DNA of 19,555 nt from contig JADYZI010000070.1 in NCBI GenBank assembly GCA_020853255.1, forward strand, positions 1-19,555, written 5' to 3'. The notes beneath the pieces were generated by a model. The model ran no database searches and was not told the DNA's origin. It saw only the letters and a list, made by a program, of their open reading frames with translations. The position numbers and the translations under genes were made by a program. This document shows, in pieces, positions 15,205-19,555 of this stretch (within the stretch, counting starts at the first letter, position 1; the number at the start of each line of letters is the position of its first letter). This stretch comes from Acidobacteriota bacterium. GTDB lineage: Bacteria; Acidobacteriota; Blastocatellia; Pyrinomonadales; Pyrinomonadaceae.

Positions 15205-15455
15205 GGCGTCCTATCGCCCCATTGCCAGCGCGGCGGTTCGCCCTTGAGCCAGCAGATCGCTAGAAGCGATAGGGTAATGATGCCGATAAATACACTGAAT
15301 TGGACCGGGTGGATCGCGGGCTGCACAAAGCGGAATGCGAATATAAAAAGCCCCGCGTAAGCCGCATAAACGGCCCAACCTTCCCACGCAGCCGGAAGGC
15401 CCCAACCCCATCCGTAGCGTTTGCGATAAAACCAATAATGCTTTTCGTTGTACAT
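15201..15455 (-). CDS. Small aromatic-rich membrane protein
   Basis: An 84-residue protein with an excellent Shine-Dalgarno (GGGAGG) four bases before the ATG at 15455. The N-terminus is MYNEKHYWFYRKRYGWGWG, very aromatic, followed by two transmembrane helices (about 25-45 and 50-70) and a polar tail KGEPPRWQWGDRTP. The pattern of YNEKHYWF, GWG-P, and a final C/W-x-KGEPPRW is seen in small uncharacterised bacterial membrane proteins. No function is known to me. It converges on the CLC gene, and the two stop regions overlap by four bases. Confidence 0.75.
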   Translation of the reverse strand: MYNEKHYWFYRKRYGWGWGLPAAWEGWAVYAAYAGLFIFAFRFVQPAIHPVQFSVFIGIITLSLLAICWLKGEPPRWQWGDRTP

Positions 15456-15697
15456 CAAACCTCCCGTAGGCGGTTATCCCGATCAGGATCCACAAACAGG
15501 CCGATCGGTTTTCGCCGGCTTCCATAAAATAGGATAGCATTTCAAACAGGGTGGGTTGTACCTATTATGCATATAACCAAAACTCCAGCTCCTTTATGAG
15601 AAACTGTCACTTCTGTAGTGGTATGGTCCGCAAATATCGTCTTTGGCATAAGGTGCGGCGCGATCATTCGAGCTCCGCAACGAGCGTCCGGTCTGCC

Positions 15698-16540
15698 CTA
15701 TTTGTGAGACGGCTTCAGCCACCGTGTTGAATCTTGCACGCGATAGATGCCGGAATCCCTTGCCAGTTGTCTCATATAGTTACCGTGTCCGGCTCCATAA
15801 ATGACCAGTACCCGATCGCCCTTTTCGGTGGCCCGCACAATGTTGTTGAAGATATTAACATTCCTCCCGAACCAAAGCTGGATCCAACTCGCTCCGACCG
15901 GATCGGACGGAGTGCCGAACATTCCGATCCGGTAGTAGGCTCTGGCATTCTGCTTTAAGTAAGGCTGCGAGTTCAAGTAAACCAGCATATCCAAAACAGT
16001 TCCGTGGTCGAGTATCCCCTGCTGTTTGTCAGCTTCCTTTTTCCCGATCGCCAAGTGAGCATCATACTGCTTTTGCTGGTGATTTCGTTCCACGGCCGCG
16101 CGATAATCGACGCTGTTTTCGTCTTTGATCGGGCCAAGCTCGTTCCAGTCAACGGCGTAAACTGCCTTTAGCTTCATATCGCAGGCGATCCGAAAGCCCA
16201 ACTGCTCTATCTCATCATTACCAAACGGCCGTGAGCCTTTGCAAGATTCTGAGAAGTTTTGGTTGATCTTTGCCTGGCTTGCCGTATCAGCTTCCACCAA
16301 TACTTTTGTCGGGTGATAGCGCTCGATCAGCTTTAGGACCTCACTGATCTCGCGTTGCCTTTTGGCGGCCAGAACGTCATCAGCTTTGGTATTATGCACG
16401 TCCCTTCCCGGATTGCTCATATGGTAGGAGCCAATGAACAGGAATTTTGCGATCGGATCCGGTTCCTGTGCAGCAACGCACAGGCTTGCAAGAAGAGGCA
16501 GAAGCACCAATAGAACGTACGATCTCATCTCAATTCTCAT
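15698..16540 (-). CDS. Exported DUF5694-like protein
   Basis: A 280-residue exported protein with a signal peptide (about 1-24, ending CVAAQ). The mature domain opens FLFIGSYHMSNPGRDVHN, then a conserved-looking helix QREISEVLKLIERYHPTKVLVEAD, and closes with RVLVIYGAGHGNYMRQLARDSG. These correspond to the DUF5694 family. The G-x-x-H, single E after a beta strand (VLVEA) and late GAGH histidine recall the TraB/TIKI/ChaN-like fold with putative metal-dependent hydrolase sites; that link is inference. An alternative start four codons in (MRSYVLL) is possible. It follows the M23-like gene by 51 bases and the two are likely co-transcribed. Confidence 0.75.
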   Translation of the reverse strand: MRIEMRSYVLLVLLPLLASLCVAAQEPDPIAKFLFIGSYHMSNPGRDVHNTKADDVLAAKRQREISEVLKLIERYHPTKVLVEADTASQAKINQNFSESCKGSRPFGNDEIEQLGFRIACDMKLKAVYAVDWNELGPIKDENSVDYRAAVERNHQQKQYDAHLAIGKKEADKQQGILDHGTVLDMLVYLNSQPYLKQNARAYYRIGMFGTPSDPVGASWIQLWFGRNVNIFNNIVRATEKGDRVLVIYGAGHGNYMRQLARDSGIYRVQDSTRWLKPSHK

Positions 16541-16591
16541 CTTCTTAAAACGAGGTCCGCGTGTGGCAGTGCGCAGCCGGACGAACCTGAT

Positions 16592-17209
16592 CTACTTGTT
16601 TCGCAATTTTCCCATCGCTCGGAGGTCGAAGCGTATCTGGAGTGGGGTTTCATCGCGCCACGCGCCGAGGTGGATATGGGGAACGCGGCTAAAACCGTTG
16701 TTGCCGACCTTTGCAAACGCGTAGCCGGCTTTAACCTTATCGCCCTCCTTCACCTTGATCTGCTGCAGGTGGCCGATCATAACCATCGTTCCGTCGTCGC
16801 GCTTGAAGATGACCATTGACGCGACGCCGCTGCCCATCTTGCCGGGCTTGTTGACCACCGGATTGACGTTTACCTTGAAAACGGTCGCGTCGAACGGCGC
16901 GAGCACATTCTGCCCCCAGGAGTACCAATCTTCGTTGGCGGCACCGTTGGTCTTGTAAAACTTCAGAAAGCCTGTGTCGCCGTTTATATCGCCGCCCTCA
17001 ACCTGGCAATCGCTGCCGAGCGCGTCGCCAAGATATGGAAGCTGCCCTTCCCAATGTTCTGTGCACGTGAAATCAGCCGCGAACAAAGGGTGTATCATCA
17101 CTTCTCCGATAGGAGTTTCCTGCCCGGATCTTGGCGCCATTTCCGGCGTTTGCGCTGTGGCGGCAACCGTCAGAAGCAATAGAACAATACTCAGGAAAAA
17201 TATGCGCAT
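16592..17209 (-). CDS. Exported M23-like (LytM domain) protein, possibly non-catalytic
   Basis: 205 residues from MRIFFLSIVLLLLTVAATAQ, a clear signal peptide, with GGAG eight bases upstream. The frame extends 29 codons further upstream without support. The C-terminal half is a LytM/M23 fold: NVLAPFDATVFKVN, then MVMIGHLQQIKVKEGDKVKAGYAFAKVGNNG and SRVPHIHLGAW with the zinc HxH motif. The first zinc ligand pair (HxxxD just before the AP-x-D-G-type strand) is not recognisable; the position reads EDWYSWGQ. The enzyme may therefore be degenerate, like LytM factors that only activate amidases, or use other ligands. A Cys pair in the N-terminal half (FTCTEHWEG, GSDCQVEGG) may form a periplasmic disulfide. 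Confidence 0.8.
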   Translation of the reverse strand: MRIFFLSIVLLLLTVAATAQTPEMAPRSGQETPIGEVMIHPLFAADFTCTEHWEGQLPYLGDALGSDCQVEGGDINGDTGFLKFYKTNGAANEDWYSWGQNVLAPFDATVFKVNVNPVVNKPGKMGSGVASMVIFKRDDGTMVMIGHLQQIKVKEGDKVKAGYAFAKVGNNGFSRVPHIHLGAWRDETPLQIRFDLRAMGKLRNK

Positions 17210-17500
17210 AATGTGTGCTCCACGGCTAAAACACCGCCGGAGGCAAGATCCTGACAACCTTTTAAAAAAATCGTTCATTTCTCGCACGAATATCACCGTG
17301 CGTACGAATGCGTTCTGCCCTCAATGGTCAGAATGAGTGCACGGTTCGGGAAGCCCAGTAAACCGGAACGCTCTCATACCAGGTCGCCTACTTAGTACGC
17401 GGTGTGAAACTTTCGCTGGCCACGCGCCCAGATATCTCCTGATACGCGACTGAGCCTTCTTTGTTATTTGTCATAGATACGAACGAAAACCGTGAGGTTC

Positions 17501-17995
17501 CTACTTTCGCTTCTTTTGCCGTTGCGGTATCACGGCCTCAACCGAGACCTCGATCATTAAGTCCGGCCGAAACAACGAAACAACCTGAAAAAGGTTTGCG
17601 GCGGGCGGATCCTTTTCGGGCAAGTAGTTCGTCCTACAATCTCGTAATTCCGACAGGTGGCTTATGTCCGTCACGAACATATCTGTCCTGATCACATCGC
17701 TGAAAGTAAGCCCGACCGAACTTAGTGCATCTCGAATATTATTGAAGACCTGTGTGCATTGGGCCTTGAAATCGCCCTTCCCGACGATCTCGCCCTTGCT
17801 GTTCATCGCAACCTGCCCCGATATGACAACAAGCTGTCCGACCGGAGCGACCACCACATGTGAATATCCGTGAGTCGGCGGAAGCGTCTTCGGGTTAAGC
17901 GCACGATACCTTTTCAATTGTCCGAACGCCGAACCTGCAAACGCGATCATGCAGAGCGCGACCGCCACAACTATCTTGGTACTTGAATTGTTCAT
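17501..17995 (-). CDS. Exported Rid-family (YjgF/YER057c/UK114) protein
   Basis: 164 residues with AAGGA six bases upstream and a signal peptide of about 25 residues ending SAFGQ. The mature part is one Rid fold: GYSHVVVAPVGQLVVISGQVAMNSKGEIVG, then CTQVFNNIRDALSSVGLTFSDVIRTDMFVTDI and a C-terminal strand IEVSVEAVI. In RidA the imine/enamine-hydrolysing arginine follows Pro-Ala in the PPAR motif. Here the motif reads DPPAANLF, so the arginine is replaced by A133. This, and the export, argue against classical 2-aminoacrylate deamination; it belongs with the Rid groups lacking that residue. It stands alone on the minus strand. Confidence 0.88.
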   Translation of the reverse strand: MNNSSTKIVVAVALCMIAFAGSAFGQLKRYRALNPKTLPPTHGYSHVVVAPVGQLVVISGQVAMNSKGEIVGKGDFKAQCTQVFNNIRDALSSVGLTFSDVIRTDMFVTDISHLSELRDCRTNYLPEKDPPAANLFQVVSLFRPDLMIEVSVEAVIPQRQKKRK

Positions 17996-18098
17996 TTTGA
18001 ATCCTTATCTTTCGGCAACTATCGGCCTTAGGTCGTCCACTTTAGCAAAATGCGACGAAAGTAGAAATTGTTCGATCAGATTAAAATGGATAGTGGGA

Positions 18099-18240
18099 CG
18101 TGCTATGCTCGCGAATCAAGACGATATTCGAACCTTTTAGGAGGTTCTCGACCACAACGACATTAGAACAACGCCGGTCACGCTCACGTTCTCAAGAAAC
18201 GATTTTCGTCCGCACGTCGCTCGACGAGCAAGCGTTCGGC
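18099..18240 (+). pseudogene. Decayed C-terminus of a tyrosine recombinase/integrase
   Basis: The plus-strand reading from 18105 gives MLANQDDIRTF, a TAG stop (18138-18140), then EVLDHNDIRTT. A one-base deletion in 18174-18184 then brings THVLKKR into frame (CAC GTT CTC at 18185-18193). This follows, residue for residue, the catalytic-histidine/tyrosine tail of tyrosine recombinases, where DIRTVQELLGH is followed by D-x-RTTMIYTHVL. The GH histidine reads DH, the catalytic Tyr position is lost in the deletion, and only about 40 residues remain. Nothing upstream is recognisable. It is therefore a relic, not a functional gene. It marks former integration activity next to the deoxyhypusine-synthase-like gene. 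Confidence 0.6.
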
Positions 18241-18263
18241 GGTTAAGATTTCGGTATTAAGTT

Positions 18264-19241
18264 ATGAACGGACAAATTTCAGAATTCATTAAGCATCACT
18301 ATCGGCATTTTAATGCTGCGGCTTTGATCGACGCGGCGGAAGGGTATAAAACGCATCTCGCGGGCGGCGGGAAGATGATGATAACGCTTGCGGGGGCGAT
18401 GAGCACGGCGGAATTGGGCCTGAGCCTCGCGGAGATGATCCGGCAGGACAAGGTGCAGATCATTTCCTGCACGGGGGCGAATCTTGAGGAAGATCTTTTT
18501 AATCTGGTCGCACACGATTTTTATGAACGCGTGCCGCATTACCGCGACTTGACGCCCGAAGATGAACAAGGTTTGCTTGATCGACACATGAACCGCGTGA
18601 CCGACACTTGCATACCTGAAATGGAAGCGATGCGGCGACTTGAGAAAGCGATGGTCGATGTGTGGACGCGTGCCGATGTCGAGGGCAAGCGATATTTTCC
18701 GCACGAGTTTATGTATCAGGTTTTACGCAACGGCTCGCTGGAAGAGTTTTATCAGATCGACCTGAAAGACTCGTGGATGTACGCGGCGATGGAAAAGAAT
18801 TTGCCGATGGTCGTGCCCGGTTGGGAAGATTCGACGATGGGCAATATGTTTGCCGGCCACGTAATAACCGGCGATGTCGAGAATGTTCATACGGTGCGCA
18901 CCGGCATCGAATATATGACGATGCTCGCCGATTGGTACACGCACAACGCGGCCGATGGCTCGACCATCGGATTCTTCCAAATAGGCGGCGGCATCGCGGG
19001 CGATTTTCCGATCTGCGTCGTCCCGATGCTGCATCAGGACCTGCAGCGTGAGAACGTCCCCGTCTGGGGCTATTTCTGCCAGATCAGCGATTCGACGACA
19101 TCGTATGGCTCATACTCCGGCGCCGTTCCGAACGAAAAGATCACATGGGGCAAACTCGCCGCCGACACGCCAAAATACATCGTCGAGTCCGACGCCTCGA
19201 TCGTCGCCCCGCTGATGTTTGCTTATATCCTGGGTTGGTGA
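18264..19241 (+). CDS. Deoxyhypusine synthase-like protein lacking the catalytic lysine
   Basis: A 325-residue protein of the deoxyhypusine synthase superfamily (NAD- and polyamine-binding Rossmann-like fold). Family landmarks: MITLAGAMSTAELGLSLAEMI (39-59), ISCTGANLEEDLFN (67-80), the acid-rich dimer segment, and FFQIGGGIAGDFPICVVPML. In eukaryotic and archaeal enzymes the last motif reads GGGVVK, with the lysine that carries the spermidine-derived intermediate. Here the sequence is GGGIAG, putting G246 at that position. Because bacteria lack eIF5A and this protein lacks the lysine, it cannot be a canonical deoxyhypusine synthase; bacterial relatives have been tied to homospermidine or unknown chemistry. 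No Shine-Dalgarno is visible before the ATG. Confidence 0.85.
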   Translation: MNGQISEFIKHHYRHFNAAALIDAAEGYKTHLAGGGKMMITLAGAMSTAELGLSLAEMIRQDKVQIISCTGANLEEDLFNLVAHDFYERVPHYRDLTPEDEQGLLDRHMNRVTDTCIPEMEAMRRLEKAMVDVWTRADVEGKRYFPHEFMYQVLRNGSLEEFYQIDLKDSWMYAAMEKNLPMVVPGWEDSTMGNMFAGHVITGDVENVHTVRTGIEYMTMLADWYTHNAADGSTIGFFQIGGGIAGDFPICVVPMLHQDLQRENVPVWGYFCQISDSTTSYGSYSGAVPNEKITWGKLAADTPKYIVESDASIVAPLMFAYILGW

Positions 19242-19272
19242 TTTCAACAAAAAAGGGTGTTATACTTCGGCT

Positions 19273-19497
19273 ATGGCCGTTCAAACAATCCCTGCAATTG
19301 ACGAAATGACCCCGGCTCAGCAAGTGGAGCTCATGGAGGCACTTTGGACCAGCATGAGCGAGCGAAACACGAACAGCGAGCCGCCCGAATGGCATCGCCA
19401 ATACCTTGCAGACCGAGAAACTGCCCTCGCGAATGGAGAGGATGAGTTTATCACGCTCGATGAACTTGAAGCTGACTTAAGAACTGAACTTAAATGA
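19273..19497 (+). CDS. Addiction-module antitoxin-like protein
   Basis: A 74-residue acidic protein from MAVQTIPAIDEMTPAQQ. Residues 11-30 (MTPAQQVELMEALWTSMSER) and 39-74 (PPEWHRQYLADRETALANGEDEFITLDELEADLR) follow the small 'addiction module protein' family typically encoded before RelE/ParE toxins: an N-terminal helix ending in LW-x-S, then PPEWH and a C-terminal toxin-wrapping helix. The frame is open to an ATG at 19219 inside the previous gene, but the shorter start fits the family length. Its TGA overlaps the ATG of the next gene by four bases (ATGA), the usual arrangement for a translationally coupled toxin. Confidence 0.82.
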   Translation: MAVQTIPAIDEMTPAQQVELMEALWTSMSERNTNSEPPEWHRQYLADRETALANGEDEFITLDELEADLRTELK

Positions 19498-19555
19498 ACA
19501 TTCGCGTTCTCCGATCCGCCAGGCGAACCATCGCCGACGGAATACGCTTCTATGA
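19494..19555 (+). CDS. RelE/ParE-family toxin, N-terminal fragment (cut by right edge)
   Basis: The frame opens within the antitoxin stop (ATGA overlap) and runs off the window after 20 residues, MNIRVLRSARRTIADGIRFY. The pattern V-L-x-x-A-x-x-x-x-x-D-G-x-x-F-Y is the start of ParE/RelE-superfamily toxins that follow this kind of antitoxin. Catalytic residues lie beyond the edge, so ribosome-dependent RNase versus gyrase inhibition cannot be judged. Confidence 0.75.
   Translation, partial: MNIRVLRSARRTIADGIRFY

Noticed and set aside
15456..15697. Gap between the small membrane protein and the DUF5694-like gene
   Set aside because: No coding potential, repeat or clear regulatory motif found beyond the Shine-Dalgarno of the membrane protein gene.

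Overview
The window reads as chromosomal DNA of moderately high GC from a free-living, aerobic Gram-negative bacterium. The gene set suggests an Acidobacteriota genome of the Blastocatellia/Pyrinomonadaceae type: several exported enzymes with Sec signal peptides, a REP-type Y1 transposase with GC-rich palindromes, and a cysteine/histidine-rich secreted protein beside a cupredoxin-like gene. The taxonomic placement is inference from family resemblance only. No rRNA, tRNA or CRISPR array was found.

Layout. 1-757 (minus): a cysteine/histidine-rich exported protein followed by the start of a cupredoxin-like exported protein that runs off the left edge. 995-1774 (plus): an isocitrate lyase/PEP mutase family enzyme. 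1775-6485 (plus): the class I ribonucleotide reductase locus. It has a long regulatory leader (two NrdR-like boxes over a near-consensus sigma70 promoter, then a structured RNA resembling a cobalamin riboswitch, then two hairpins before the start codon), nrdA, an 812-bp RAYT/REP element that fits exactly between the two subunit genes, and nrdB. 6519-7439 (plus): an exported metallo-beta-lactamase-fold hydrolase directly after nrdB.

7691-13102 (minus): an AhpD/carboxymuconolactone decarboxylase-like protein, a CPBP membrane protease, an exported phosphotriesterase-family hydrolase, an exported GH20-like glycosidase, a palindromic repeat patch, and the Mg2+ transporter MgtE. MgtE is divergent from a plus-strand CLC chloride channel/transporter with CBS domains (13336-15204). 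15201-17995 (minus): a small membrane protein, a DUF5694-like exported protein, an exported M23-like protein and an exported Rid-family protein. 18099-18240: a decayed tyrosine recombinase C-terminus. 18264-19241 (plus): a deoxyhypusine-synthase-like protein lacking the catalytic lysine. 19273-19555 (plus): a toxin-antitoxin pair of the addiction-module/ParE-RelE type, cut by the right edge.

The most informative region is the nrd locus. If the leader is a B12 riboswitch, the cell would shut down its B12-independent class I reductase when cobalamin is present (implying a class II NrdJ elsewhere), while NrdR would repress on dATP/ATP status. The RAYT element between nrdA and nrdB carries a terminator-like hairpin and could uncouple expression of the two subunits.
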